From contig JACOUH010000214.1 of the NCBI GenBank assembly GCA_016177925.1, positions 1 through 41,445 on the forward strand: a stretch of 41,445 bases of DNA. Reading direction: 5' to 3'. The translations under genes were made by a program, and so were the position numbers. Positions within the stretch are counted from its first letter, which is position 1, and each line of letters begins with the position of its first letter. Positions 1 through 9,298 of the stretch are shown one piece after another. The stretch is from Planctomycetota bacterium (GTDB lineage Bacteria; Planctomycetota; Planctomycetia; Gemmatales; Gemmataceae). The notes beneath the pieces are model-generated. The model saw nothing but the letters and a program-made list of their open reading frames with translations, had not been told where the DNA came from and did not search any database.

Positions 1-1
1 G

Positions 2-133
2 TCGGAAGAGGGGGCCGAGGCGATCTTGCCGGTGCGGGCGGATCAGCGCAGTGACGACCAGCCGCTGGAAGCGTTTTGGCAACGCCGGCAAGAGGCGGCC
101 ACGGGGCAACGCTGCTACCGCCGCGCCGGCTGA
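2..133 (+). CDS. C-terminal end of an unidentified protein (cut by window edge)
   Basis: An open frame of 43 codons enters from the left edge and stops at TGA 131-133. The visible peptide is polar and charged, begins SEEGAEAILPVRADQ and ends CYRRAG. Third codon positions are GC-rich like the rest of the window, which supports coding. No family is recognisable from this tail. It converges on the minus-strand DUF1501 gene, whose stop lies about 60 bp further on. Confidence 0.45.
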   Translation, partial: SEEGAEAILPVRADQRSDDQPLEAFWQRRQEAATGQRCYRRAG

Positions 134-196
134 TTACAGACTATGTCGTGCGCCCGGCGTCGGTCCCCTGAGTGCGCCGGCTGTGGAAGCGCTTTC

Positions 197-1606
197 TCAG
201 GCGAGGATCTCTTTCACAACGTTACCGTGGACATCGGTCAGTCGGAAGTCACGGCCGGCATGGCGGTAGGTCAGTTTCGTGTGGTCTAGGCCGAGCAGGT
301 GCAGGATCGTCGCGTGCAGATCATGCACATGCACCTTGTCCTCGACGGCGTAGTAGCCATAGTCGTCAGTGCGGCCGTGGTGGTGGCCCGCCTTGACGCC
401 CCCGCCGGCCAGCCACATCGTGTAGCCGTGCGGATTGTGATCGCGGCCATCGCGCCCCTGCGCCACCGGCGTGCGGCCGAACTCCCCGCCCCACAGCACT
501 AGCGTGTCCGACAGCAGGCCGCGCCGCTTCAGATCCTTCAGCAGACCGGCGATCGGCCGGTCGACCTCGAAGGCGTTGCTGGCGTGATCTTTCTTCAGGT
601 TGCCGTGCTGATCCCACTTGTAACTGTGCGTCACCTGCACGAAACGGACGCCGCGCTCGGCGAAGCGACGGGCCATGAGGCACTGGCGGCCGAAGTTCTT
701 CGTCCGGGGGTCGTCCAGGCCGTAAAGGGCCAGCGTCTGGCGCGTCTCGCCCGAGAGGTCCTGCAACTCAGGGGCGGTCCGCTGCATGCGGAAGGCTAAC
801 TCGAACGACGCGATGCGTCCCTCCAGCGCCTGGTCCGGGCCCGCCTTCGTCAGGTGCTCCTGATTCATCTCCCGCAGCAGCTCCAGTTCCGCCTTCTGCA
901 GGGGGCGCGGGGTTTCAGTGTTCTCGATGAACGGGATGCGGGCCTGCTCAGCGGGGACGCTCGCCGTGCCGATCGGCGTGCCCTGGTAGGCCGCCGGCAG
1001 GAAGGCGGAACTCCAGTTGTTCACCCCGCCGTGGGTCAGCGTGGGACAGATAGTGATAAAGCCTGGCAGGTTCTCGTTCTCGCTGCCCAGACCGTAGGCG
1101 ATCCACGAGCCCATTGCCGGCCGCACGAAGGTGTCGCTGCCGGTGTGCAGTTCCAGCAGCGCTCCGCCGTGCCGCGAGTTCGAGCCGTGCATCGAATGAA
1201 GGAAGCACAGGTCATCGACGCAGGTGGACAGGTGCGGAAACAGCTCGCTGACCCAGGCACCGCTCTTGCCGTACTGCTTGAACGTGAATGGCGAGCGCAG
1301 CAGGTTGCCCGTCTCACTGGAGACAACGCGCGGCTTGGGGAACGGAAGTGGCTTCCCGTCATCGCGCTCCAGACGCGGCTTGTAATCGAAGGTGTCGACC
1401 TGCGACGGCCCGCCGTGCATGAACAGGAAGAGGACGCGCTTCGCCCGCGCCGGGAAGTGTGACCTCCGCGGTGCCAGCGGCCCGGCCGCGCGCGACTCCG
1501 CGCCAAGCAGTCCGGCCAGCGCCAGGGCGCCGAACCCAGCACCGCTGCGGCGGAGCAGGTCGCGGCGAGTCAGCGGGCGGTCACTGGTTGCCCAATGAGG
1601 GTTCAT
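197..1606 (-). CDS. DUF1501 domain protein with twin-arginine signal
   Basis: A 469-residue protein of the DUF1501 family, abundant secreted proteins of planctomycetes with an alkaline phosphatase/sulfatase-like fold and no settled function. The N terminus carries a Tat-type signal: Arg14-Arg15 followed by DLLRR, then a hydrophobic stretch around residues 22-34 and a probable cleavage near residues 38-41. Family motifs are visible in order: FLFMHGGPSQVDTFD near residue 60, the GGEFGRTP motif followed by GRDHNPHGYTMWLAGGG, and HDLHATILHLLGLDH near the C terminus. GGGAGGGG lies six bases before the ATG. It is the last gene of a minus-strand unit after a PSD1-type cytochrome protein, the usual planctomycete pairing of exported partners. 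It has clear homology to the DUF1501 gene at 5249-6688. Length is normal. Confidence 0.93.
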   Translation of the reverse strand: MNPHWATSDRPLTRRDLLRRSGAGFGALALAGLLGAESRAAGPLAPRRSHFPARAKRVLFLFMHGGPSQVDTFDYKPRLERDDGKPLPFPKPRVVSSETGNLLRSPFTFKQYGKSGAWVSELFPHLSTCVDDLCFLHSMHGSNSRHGGALLELHTGSDTFVRPAMGSWIAYGLGSENENLPGFITICPTLTHGGVNNWSSAFLPAAYQGTPIGTASVPAEQARIPFIENTETPRPLQKAELELLREMNQEHLTKAGPDQALEGRIASFELAFRMQRTAPELQDLSGETRQTLALYGLDDPRTKNFGRQCLMARRFAERGVRFVQVTHSYKWDQHGNLKKDHASNAFEVDRPIAGLLKDLKRRGLLSDTLVLWGGEFGRTPVAQGRDGRDHNPHGYTMWLAGGGVKAGHHHGRTDDYGYYAVEDKVHVHDLHATILHLLGLDHTKLTYRHAGRDFRLTDVHGNVVKEILA

Positions 1607-1660
1607 AACAAGCCCCTCCCGGTGGGAGAGTGAAGGAAGAGGAACTGCGGCCTGTCGGGT

Positions 1661-1882
1661 TTAGTACGCTTTGAACCCTCCTGCTACGACGTAAGCGATC
1701 GGTGTGCCCGGTGCTTCGCTCTCTACAAGCTCCGCGACTGCTCTGCGTGTGGTTTCTGAATCTTCCTCGAGGTAGGCGGTCAGCGTGTCGCGAGAGAGTC
1801 CCAGGCCCGCCACGCCGGGGATGCGGAGGATAGGGTCTGACAAGCGACGCTTGATCTCGTGGAGTTCAGTTGTACTGGGCAT
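1661..1882 (-). CDS. small conserved-looking protein, function unknown
   Basis: A 73-residue protein between the PSD1-type gene and DUF1501, on the same strand. The start is ATG 1882-1880 with a purine-rich AGAGG about six bases upstream. The sequence has RIPGVAGLGLSRD in the middle and ends GTPIAYVVAGGFKAY. The pattern of a PGV-x-G-x-G stretch followed by a short acidic helix and a terminal beta strand resembles small alpha-beta domains seen alone or beside bacterial proteases, but I cannot assign a family. There is no signal peptide, so unlike its two neighbours it is probably cytoplasmic. Good coding composition and tight placement (33 and 54 bp gaps) support a real gene. Confidence 0.6.
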   Translation of the reverse strand: MPSTTELHEIKRRLSDPILRIPGVAGLGLSRDTLTAYLEEDSETTRRAVAELVESEAPGTPIAYVVAGGFKAY

Positions 1883-1915
1883 GACGGACCTCTGCCAGTT
1901 GGTCTCGGGACTTCG

Positions 1916-2629
1916 TCAGTCTACGTGGATAAACTCGTTTGCCGCCAGGATCACGCGGCACAGGCTCTGCCACGCCCGCAGCCGTCGCTCCGCCGGGGCG
2001 ACCTTCTCCCTCTGGAGAAGTCCCTCGATCCGACGAACGAAGGCCAGCGCACGACCCGTCTCGGCGTCGGTCGGGGGGCGGCCATAGGCCCGCTCGTAGG
2101 CCAGGCGCACCCGGCCGGTATCGTCCTGGTCGCTGCGACCGAGCAGGTCCGCTGCCAGGTGCCGTGTCTGCTCGAGGACGAGCTTGCTGTTCATCATGAA
2201 CAAAGCCTGCGGGGCGACGGTCGTGGTCGGTCGCTCGCCGCTGGGCGTACTCGGGTCGGCGAAGTCGAAGGCCTGGAAGACGCGATACAGATCGCTGCGG
2301 ATCACCGGCAGGTAGACGGAGCGTCGCCTGCTGTCGTAATGATCGTAACTGCTGTTGGGATAGCCCGGCACGTAGCCGCGGTTGCTGCCCTGCATCAGCG
2401 AGCCGCCCATCGCGAGGTCGAGCTGCCCGCTGACGTCGAGGAGGGCGTCGCGCACCTCCTCGGCGTCGAGCCGGCGCCGCTGCCAACGCCAGTGCAGACG
2501 ATTGTCAGGATCGACCAGCAACCCTGGCGAGCGGGGCCAGTCATGGCCCCGGTACCAGTGACCGGGGTCATGACTGGCCCCGCTCGCCGACTGCTGGTAG
2601 GTGCTCGATAGCAGGATCAGTCGGTGCAT
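1916..2629 (-). CDS. PSD1-type protein, C-terminal part (DUF1553) of an interrupted gene
   Basis: This frame encodes the end of the DUF1553 domain, continuing the protein encoded at 2568-4259 in another frame. Family features are HRLILLSSTYQQS at its start, DPDNRLHWRWQRRRLDAEEV, then PQALFMMNSKLVLEQ and the closing RVILAANEFIHVD. In intact relatives about 25-30 residues separate the NFGALGE motif, at the end of the upstream frame, from this HRLILLSSTY motif. Here they are adjacent, so a segment is missing and the frame changes near 2630-2636. Residues 14-35 of this piece come from a palindromic element at 2526-2588, read in frame just before the DPDNR motif. The ATG at 2629 is an internal Met of the parental protein and probably not a real start. 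Either a pseudogene or a sequence error. Confidence 0.8.
   Translation of the reverse strand: MHRLILLSSTYQQSASGASHDPGHWYRGHDWPRSPGLLVDPDNRLHWRWQRRRLDAEEVRDALLDVSGQLDLAMGGSLMQGSNRGYVPGYPNSSYDHYDSRRRSVYLPVIRSDLYRVFQAFDFADPSTPSGERPTTTVAPQALFMMNSKLVLEQTRHLAADLLGRSDQDDTGRVRLAYERAYGRPPTDAETGRALAFVRRIEGLLQREKVAPAERRLRAWQSLCRVILAANEFIHVD
2526..2588. repeat. GGCGAGCGGGG palindromic element, copy 1 (inside PSD1-type gene)
   Basis: A 63-bp palindrome with perfect 20-nt outer arms (2526-2545 and 2569-2588) and a further inner pairing of CCCCGGT with ACCGGGG. The termini GGCGAGCGGGG/CCCCGCTCGCC match five other loci in this window, but the inner arm (CCAGTCATG) is unique to this copy. Because 63 is a multiple of three it adds 21 residues in frame to the DUF1553 domain, read as SASGASHDPG ... 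PRSPG. Confidence 0.85.
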
Positions 2630-4259
2630 CGCCTTCGCCCAGCGCGCCGAAATTGTCGGGCGAGCGCACCAGGCCGGCGCCGAAGTGCCAGTGCCAGAGA
2701 CGGTTGACCATGACGCGTGCCGTCAGCGGGTTGTGCGTACGCGTAAGCCACTCGGCCAGCTGCAATCGCCCGCTCTGTTTGGCTGCGACGGCCGCCTGCT
2801 CCTCCCCGGCAAGGATGCGCGGGAAGCGGCGCGGCACTTCGCGGCCCAGGGTGAGATGGCTGCCGCGCAGGTGGATGCGGAGGTTGCCTGGCGTCCCCTC
2901 GCTGACGGCCTGCGCCATCGGCGGCACCGGCCTGGCCTTCTCCAGGGCCGCCAGTTCTGCCTGGAGCCGCTTCCGCGCCGCGGCCTCAGTTGCCTTCGCC
3001 ATCTCCGCCCGCTTGGCATCGACTTTTTTCTGATGCTCCTGCTGATGGACGAGCGCCTCGCGGGACGGCAGCGGCTGCTCGTGCCATCGCGCCACCACGC
3101 GGAAGTGGTCCATCGTCTTCGTGCTCTTGAAGATGCCCGCCAGCGCGTAGTAGTCGGCCGTCGGCAGTGGGTCGAACTTGTGGTCGTGACAGCGGGCACA
3201 GCCCAGCGTCAGGCCGAGAAAGACCTTGGCCATCGTGTCGACTTGCTCGTCGACAATGTCCATCTCCATCTTGACGGGATCGTCCTCGGCCAGCATCTTC
3301 GGCCCCAGCGACAGGAAGCCGGTCGCGATGATCCGTTCCGCTCGCTCCGCCTCGCTCGCCGCAGGCAGCAGGTCACCGGCGAGCTGCTCGCGGACAAAGC
3401 GGTCGTAGGACAGGTCGCGGTTGAAAGCCGCAAGGACGTAGTCGCGGTAGCGCCAGGCATTGGCCTGCACGAGGTTCTCGTCCATGCCGTTGCTGTCGGC
3501 GAAGCGGGCCACGTCGAGCCAGTGCCGGCCCCAGCGCTCGCCGTACTGCGGCGAGGCCAGCAGGCGGTCCACCACCCTGGCAAAGGCGTCGGGAGAGCGG
3601 TCCTTCAGGAAAGCGTCGACTTCTTGCGGGCTCGGCGGCAGGCCGGTCAGGTCGAAGGTCACTCGCCGGATCAGCGTGCGCCGGTCCGCGGGCGGGGCCG
3701 GTCGCAGTCCCTTCGCCTCCAGTCGAGCCAGGATGAAGGCATCAACGGGAGATTTCAGCCATTGCGTATCCTTCACGGTCGGGATAGGGACAGCGACGGG
3801 CCGCTGGAACGCCCAGAAGGATTGCTGCTCCTTCGTGAAGACGGTCCGGTCGCCGGCGAGCGAAGCCTGGACGGCAACGTCGCCGGGCCAGGGGGCGCCG
3901 AGCTTCACCCACGCCGCCAGGTCGGCGATCGCGCCCGCCGGCAGCTTCGCCTTCGGCGGCATCTTGATGTCGGCATCGTGACGGAGAACGCGGAGGAGAA
4001 AACTCTGCTCGGGTTTGCCCGGGACGATTGCCGGCCCGTGGTCGCCGCCCCGGAGCAGGGCGGCGCGCGAGTCGACGCGCAGACCGCCGCGTGCCTTCGA
4101 CTTGGGCCCGTGGCACTCGTAACAGCGCGCTGCCAGCACCGGCCGCACCCGCTTCTCGAAGAACTCGTGCGCAGGGTCGTTCGCTCGGCCCGCCGCGGGT
4201 GCGGACAGGCCGAGGAGAAGACAGCCAAGGGTGGCGAGGCGGAGGGAGGGAGGCCTCAT
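2568..4259 (-). CDS. PSD1-type protein, N-terminal part (PSCyt1 + DUF1549 + start of DUF1553)
   Basis: A 563-residue frame starting at MRPPSLRLATLG, a Sec signal ending around residue 24 (APAAGRA). An in-frame ATG at 4334 gives a 25-residue extension that would bury the signal, so 4259 is preferred. PSCyt1 has a c-type heme motif C46-Y-E-C49-H50. DUF1549 follows, with FDLTGLPPSPQEVDAF, YGERWGRHWLDVARFADSNG and a second heme-like motif C354-A-R-C357-H358. DUF1553 begins with ARVMVNRLWHWHFGAGLV and stops being family-like after NFGALGE, about 18 residues before the stop; the rest of the domain is in another frame at 1916-2629. Intact members are large exported proteins encoded with DUF1501 partners; their biochemical role is unproven. 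The break is described under findings. It is divergent from the SDR gene. Confidence 0.85.
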   Translation of the reverse strand: MRPPSLRLATLGCLLLGLSAPAAGRANDPAHEFFEKRVRPVLAARCYECHGPKSKARGGLRVDSRAALLRGGDHGPAIVPGKPEQSFLLRVLRHDADIKMPPKAKLPAGAIADLAAWVKLGAPWPGDVAVQASLAGDRTVFTKEQQSFWAFQRPVAVPIPTVKDTQWLKSPVDAFILARLEAKGLRPAPPADRRTLIRRVTFDLTGLPPSPQEVDAFLKDRSPDAFARVVDRLLASPQYGERWGRHWLDVARFADSNGMDENLVQANAWRYRDYVLAAFNRDLSYDRFVREQLAGDLLPAASEAERAERIIATGFLSLGPKMLAEDDPVKMEMDIVDEQVDTMAKVFLGLTLGCARCHDHKFDPLPTADYYALAGIFKSTKTMDHFRVVARWHEQPLPSREALVHQQEHQKKVDAKRAEMAKATEAAARKRLQAELAALEKARPVPPMAQAVSEGTPGNLRIHLRGSHLTLGREVPRRFPRILAGEEQAAVAAKQSGRLQLAEWLTRTHNPLTARVMVNRLWHWHFGAGLVRSPDNFGALGEGDAPTDPAIEHLPAVGERGQS

Positions 4260-4376
4260 GGGGGGAACCAGCTCCGTGGCGCGGGGCGTGTGCTGACAGT
4301 CATGATTACACCACAACCAAGAGGGGATGTCCAACGGGGACCCAGGCGGAAGTGCAAACGCGCCCAGACGGGGCGC

Positions 4377-4404
4377 TTGCCCTCGTCCTGGCGTGTGCTA
4401 TTAT
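4377..4404 (+). promoter_or_regulatory. putative sigma70-type promoter for the SDR gene
   Basis: TTGCCC at 4377-4382 and TATTAT at 4399-4404 are separated by 16 bp in the divergent gap between the PSD1-type gene and the SDR gene. Transcription would start near 4411, just before GGAGG (4426-4430) and the ATG at 4439. That geometry also argues against the in-frame ATG at 4403. Pattern-based only. Confidence 0.45.
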
Positions 4405-4438
4405 GCGAGACGAGTTGTCGAGGCCGGAGGTTCCTGTT

Positions 4439-5221
4439 ATGCGCTGCGACCTGGGCGGGAAAGTGAGCCTGGTGACGGGGGCGGCCCGCGGCATTGGGCA
4501 GGCGATCGCGGACCGCCTTGCCGCCAACGGCAGCCGCGTCGTCTACACCGACGTCGACGGCGACGGAGCGGAGCGGGCCGCCGGGCTCACCCCGGGCGCC
4601 CGGGCGCTGCGCCTGGATGTCGCGGACGCCGAACAGGTCGATGCGGTCGTCCGGCGGGTCGTCGAGGACTGCGGGCGCCTCGACGTCCTCGTCAACAATG
4701 CGGGCGTCAACACGCTTGCTCACCGCGTCACGATCGACGAGTTCCCGCGCGAGGAGTGGGACCGCATCCTGGCCGTTGACCTGACGGGCGTCTACCTGGT
4801 CAGCCGCGCCGTGGGCCGGGTCATGCGGGCGCAGGGCTCGGGCCGCATCATTAACATCGCCTCGATCGCGGGGCTGGTGCCGCTGCGGCTGCAGTGCGCC
4901 TACATCGCCGCCAAGGCCGGCGTCGTCAACCTGACCAGGGCAATGGCGCTCGAACTGGGACCGCACGGCATCCTGGTCAACGGCATCGCTCCGGGCTCGA
5001 CCCTGAGCGAGGGGACGAAGCGTCTCTTCTATGCCGAGGGCGGGCTGTTCCATGCCTCGGTGCAGCGGATGCTCGACCATGTCCCGCTGGGCCGGCCGGC
5101 GACGACCGATGAGATCGCCGTCGCAGCACTCTTCCTCGCCGATCCGGAGAACAGCTACATGAACGGGCACGTCCTCACCGTCGACGGCGGCTGGACCGCT
5201 GGCTACACGAGAGAGTTCTGA
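4439..5221 (+). CDS. SDR-family NAD(P)-dependent oxidoreductase
   Basis: A 260-residue classical short-chain dehydrogenase/reductase. The Rossmann cofactor motif is T13-G-A-A-R-G-I-G20, the structural NNAG motif is at residues 86-89, and the catalytic residues are Ser142, Tyr155 and Lys159 in the YIAAK motif. The C terminus has the usual DGGWTAGYTREF ending. Asp in VVYTDVDGDG at the end of the second strand suggests preference for NAD over NADP. GGAGG lies eight bases before ATG 4439, which decides the start over upstream in-frame ATGs. The following DUF1501 gene starts 27 bp downstream on the same strand, so the two are probably cotranscribed. The substrate cannot be deduced; sugar acid, polyol or acyl alcohol are all possible for this subfamily. 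Confidence 0.93.
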   Translation: MRCDLGGKVSLVTGAARGIGQAIADRLAANGSRVVYTDVDGDGAERAAGLTPGARALRLDVADAEQVDAVVRRVVEDCGRLDVLVNNAGVNTLAHRVTIDEFPREEWDRILAVDLTGVYLVSRAVGRVMRAQGSGRIINIASIAGLVPLRLQCAYIAAKAGVVNLTRAMALELGPHGILVNGIAPGSTLSEGTKRLFYAEGGLFHASVQRMLDHVPLGRPATTDEIAVAALFLADPENSYMNGHVLTVDGGWTAGYTREF

Positions 5222-5248
5222 GGGCGACGGTGGACAGGGGAGATAGCC

Positions 5249-6688
<1,440 letters not shown>

Positions 6689-6727
6689 TCGACGGTCCCG
6701 ATGACAGTGTCCTGTGTGTGTTTCTCC

Positions 6728-6752
6728 CCCCCTCCCCGAAGCGGGGAGGGGG
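6728..6752. terminator. GC-rich hairpin between convergent genes
   Basis: CCCCCTCCCCG and its exact complement flank a three-base AAG loop, about 40 bp after the DUF1501 stop and 46 bp before the end of the permease gene on the other strand. There is no T-run, so any terminator role would be through the stem alone. Confidence 0.4.
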
Positions 6753-6798
6753 ACGGGGGGAGGGGTTCGGGAACAGACTCTGACATTGGGCTGGTGCA

Positions 6799-7917
6799 TC
6801 ACGTATGCACGGCCTCGAACTTGACGACCGCCAGGGGACCGAAGATCAGCAGTGGCAGCCACGCCGCCAACGGCGGGGACAGGAAGTTCGAGTCGCCGAG
6901 ATATTTGCAGATGAAGGTGCAGGCGAAGAAGACGGCGCAGAGCACCAGGCACATGCCGGCACTGACGAAGACGTTGCGGTTCTGGTCGCGCAGGATTACC
7001 GACAGCCCGAGAAAGACCAGCACCATGCCCAACAGCGGCCGCGCCAGCCGCGTGTGGAAGAGCACTGCTTTCTTGCGGTCCAGCGTGGGCGAACCCTGCC
7101 GCGTTGCGTCGGCGCTCTGCAGTTCCTGGTAGATCTGGAACGTCGACGCCAGCAGGTAGGAATTCTGATGGCGCGTCAGGGTGTCGAACGTCACCTTGCT
7201 CACTTTGAGGAAGAACTTGCCGTGGTCGATCTGCTCCAGGGGCGCGCTGTCCCACGGATCGATCTCCGCGGGCTGGGTGTTGCGCAGTTCCCAACCGCCG
7301 GTCCGCGGGCCGTTGCCGGGAGGGACGTAGTGGGCGTCGGCGGCGGCAATGTGCAGCAGGCGGCCGGCCAGCTCGGCGGGGATGGTACACTCGAAATGTC
7401 GAACCACCTGCTCCCGCCGCGACGCCGTCTTGCCGACGATCTGGATGCCGTTGGGTTCGTACGCGCCCTTGACGTCCATGTCCTTTTCGCCGTTGGGGTC
7501 GTCACGCTGGTAATTTAACCGCGGACCGATCGTGGGGATGACCAGTTCCTGGTTGAGCAGGGTCAAGGACAGCATCGCGCAGGCGCTGACGATCACCGGC
7601 AGGACGATCCGCCGCGTCGACACGCCGGCGGACAACAGCGGCATTTGCTCGTTGTTGCGCTGCATCCAGGCGACGGTGAACATGGCCGCCATCAGCAGGA
7701 TGGCCTCGCACAGGCGGTCGAAGATCTGCGTGACCTTGTAGCCGTAATAGATGCCGATCAGCTGGGCGGTGGTCCGCAGACCGCCGGAGTGGTGAGTGAA
7801 GTCGTCGAGGTTGGTGAACAGGTCGACCACGATGTAGAGGCTGAGCAGGCTGCTCAGGCAAACGAGGTAGGCCTTGAAGTAGCCGCGCACCATCTGGCGG
7901 TCGATGAGCTTGAGCAT
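6799..7917 (-). CDS. LptF/LptG-type permease (YjgP/YjgQ family)
   Basis: A 372-residue inner-membrane protein with the LptF/LptG layout: membrane segments near residues 12-36, 55-80 and 100-125, a long periplasmic beta-rich domain (about 130-290), then three C-terminal segments (about 298-318, 325-345, 350-368). The start MLKLIDRQMVRGYFKAYL matches the conserved N-terminal region of the family, including the cytoplasmic loop STRRIVLPV after the third segment. In characterised bacteria LptF and LptG pair with the ATPase LptB to extract lipopolysaccharide from the inner membrane. Here only one subunit is present and no LptB is nearby. It follows a phosphatase gene on the same strand with 89 bp between them, most of it a palindromic element. 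Confidence 0.85.
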   Translation of the reverse strand: MLKLIDRQMVRGYFKAYLVCLSSLLSLYIVVDLFTNLDDFTHHSGGLRTTAQLIGIYYGYKVTQIFDRLCEAILLMAAMFTVAWMQRNNEQMPLLSAGVSTRRIVLPVIVSACAMLSLTLLNQELVIPTIGPRLNYQRDDPNGEKDMDVKGAYEPNGIQIVGKTASRREQVVRHFECTIPAELAGRLLHIAAADAHYVPPGNGPRTGGWELRNTQPAEIDPWDSAPLEQIDHGKFFLKVSKVTFDTLTRHQNSYLLASTFQIYQELQSADATRQGSPTLDRKKAVLFHTRLARPLLGMVLVFLGLSVILRDQNRNVFVSAGMCLVLCAVFFACTFICKYLGDSNFLSPPLAAWLPLLIFGPLAVVKFEAVHT

Positions 7918-7937
7918 CTTCCCGTCCCACGAATGGC

Positions 7938-8001
7938 GGCGAGCGGGGGGTGTGAACCCCCCGGTACGACTTGACCGGGGGGTTCACACCCCCCGCTCGC
8001 C
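7938..8001. repeat. GGCGAGCGGGG palindromic element, copy 2 (intergenic)
   Basis: A 64-bp near-perfect palindrome: arms GGCGAGCGGGGGGTGTGAAC and its complement around ACGACTTG, with CCCCCCGGT/ACCGGGGGG continuing the stem. It fills the gap between the phosphatase stop (8007) and the permease start (7917). RNA from either strand would fold into a very stable hairpin, which could reduce read-through into the permease gene. Confidence 0.88.
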
Positions 8002-8006
8002 AGGTT

Positions 8007-8645
8007 TCAGCGCGCGTGAGCCGTCCTCTCGACCGGACGGCCGTTACGAAGGCCGCGGCGGTAGGTGAGGACGTACTGGTAGACGTAGTCGTTGGCCGCG
8101 GTGCAGGCGACGTTACCGAAGCCGTGAGCCTTCATCTCTTCAACGGCCTGCTCGGGCGTCCAACCCTCGTATTCCATGCGATAAATCGCCGCCATGCAGC
8201 CGGTGCGGTGCAGGCCGGCGCGGCAGTGAATCAGCAGGGGGTAGTTGCTCTCGTCGTCGAACAGACGCAGCATCTCCTCGATGGCAGCGGGCCGGTGCGC
8301 CGGCACCTGGCGGCGCGGCAGCGTGTCCAGCGACAGGAAGACGTAGCGAACACCCAGGCGACGGCAGACCTCCGTCTCCTTGACGGCGCGGCGATCGAAG
8401 TAGCCGCGTGACAAATCGGGATCGGGATACTCGTCCTGGAGGTTGACGATGGTACGGATGCCGTAGCGGCGGACGGCGTCCTCGAAGCCGCGGACGGTCA
8501 TCTGCCCGCTGCGGTAGAGGCGGTCCGGCGCAACCACGCGCAGGCGCTTGGCATGGGCGTAGGTGGCGCGGTAATAGACGACCAGGACGACGACGACCAC
8601 GACGACGATGGCAACACTGAGGCCCCCGCGCAGGTAGCGAGCCAT
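8007..8645 (-). CDS. membrane-anchored CX5R (dual-specificity-like) protein phosphatase
   Basis: A 212-residue protein using ATG 8645-8643, preceded by GAAGAGGAG; an upstream in-frame ATG at 8669 is possible. Residues 8-26 form an unusually Val-rich membrane anchor. The catalytic domain follows: RLYRSGQM near residue 43, GIRTIVNLQDEYPD near 62, a candidate general-acid Asp107 in SLDTLP, and the P-loop H140-C141-RAGLHR147-TG typical of the PTP/dual-specificity superfamily (CX5R). This pattern matches the Siw14/DSP-like phosphatases, whose relatives act on phosphotyrosine, phosphoserine or inositol phosphates; the substrate here is unknown. The catalytic domain is probably outside or at the membrane face. 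It sits immediately upstream of the LptF/G-type permease on the same strand. Confidence 0.85.
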   Translation of the reverse strand: MARYLRGGLSVAIVVVVVVVLVVYYRATYAHAKRLRVVAPDRLYRSGQMTVRGFEDAVRRYGIRTIVNLQDEYPDPDLSRGYFDRRAVKETEVCRRLGVRYVFLSLDTLPRRQVPAHRPAAIEEMLRLFDDESNYPLLIHCRAGLHRTGCMAAIYRMEYEGWTPEQAVEEMKAHGFGNVACTAANDYVYQYVLTYRRGLRNGRPVERTAHAR

Positions 8646-8786
8646 GCCCGTTTTGACTCCTCTTCCCATCCTGCCGGGGCGGAACCTTCCCTGGTCCCCG
8701 GTCCGTGGACGGGGCGCGGATTGTGGCGATTTTTCAGAGAAAGAGCAAGGCCAGTGACGGAGAGGCAACCGGCACGGCGAGGAATC

Positions 8787-8816
8787 TTGTCCGGTCCTCG
8801 CCCCCCCTGTTACGCT
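8787..8816 (+). promoter_or_regulatory. putative promoter upstream of the 8862 gene
   Basis: TTGTCC at 8787-8792 and TACGCT at 8811-8816 with an 18-bp C-rich spacer, 46 bp before the ATG at 8862. Pattern-based only. Confidence 0.35.
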
Positions 8817-8861
8817 GTGATTCTGGTCAGCGAGTACGTCTTCGACAACGAGGAGTGAGCG

Positions 8862-9215
8862 ATGGCCAAGAAATCTTCCCCCGTCCGAATTGCTCCCTTG
8901 CAGAAAGTCGTGGCGGAGTCCGTGACCGACCCGTCCGAGCAGGCCGCCCTCGATCAGCAGCGCCGCCAGCGGCAGAAGGGCGTCCGCACTCGCGGAGGCA
9001 ATCGCACGCCAACACGGGCGTCATCCCCCGTCCTTGAGCTGTTCCGTCAGCTCCCGGCCGAAGAGAGACCCTCGCTGCTGGTGCAGGTTGCGGCATCATT
9101 GTCGCCCGAAGAGCAGTTGGAAATGCTTGAGGCGCTGACGGCCCGCCTGCCTGCCGACGCCGCCCGGAAGCTCGAGGAAGAGTTGCGAGCACACCTGCTC
9201 AAGCCCCCGGCCTGA
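8862..9215 (+). CDS. hypothetical protein, basic N terminus and helical C terminus
   Basis: A 117-residue protein starting MAKKSSPVRIAPLQKVV, with GAGGAG seven bases before the ATG. The N-terminal half is basic and probably disordered (QQRRQRQKGVRTRGG). The second half forms two to three amphipathic helices (LPAEERPSLLVQVAASLSPE and the following EMLEALTARLPADAARKLEE). No family is recognised and there is no signal or membrane segment. It leads a run of three small plus-strand genes (8862, 9299, 10018) of unknown role. Coding composition and a clear ribosome site support it. Confidence 0.65.
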   Translation: MAKKSSPVRIAPLQKVVAESVTDPSEQAALDQQRRQRQKGVRTRGGNRTPTRASSPVLELFRQLPAEERPSLLVQVAASLSPEEQLEMLEALTARLPADAARKLEEELRAHLLKPPA

Positions 9216-9298
9216 AGGACGCTCACGGAAAAGGCTGGGCCAGTTCTTCTCCCCTCGCCCCGAAGCGGGGGCGACTGAAGCGGAGAGGCCCGTCCCAG

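Noticed and set aside
4403-4405. Earlier ATG for the SDR gene
   Set aside because: It falls inside the proposed -10 box, and GGAGG is correctly spaced only for ATG 4439.
2601-4466. Plus-strand open frame of about 620 codons over the PSD1-type gene
   Set aside because: Shadow of the minus-strand gene; no domains, no signal and no ribosome site.
9255-9274. Short hairpin TCGCCCC-GAAG-CGGGGGCGA before the 9299 gene
   Set aside because: Seven-base stem with one bulge, no T-run; such GC-rich inverted sequences are common by chance here.
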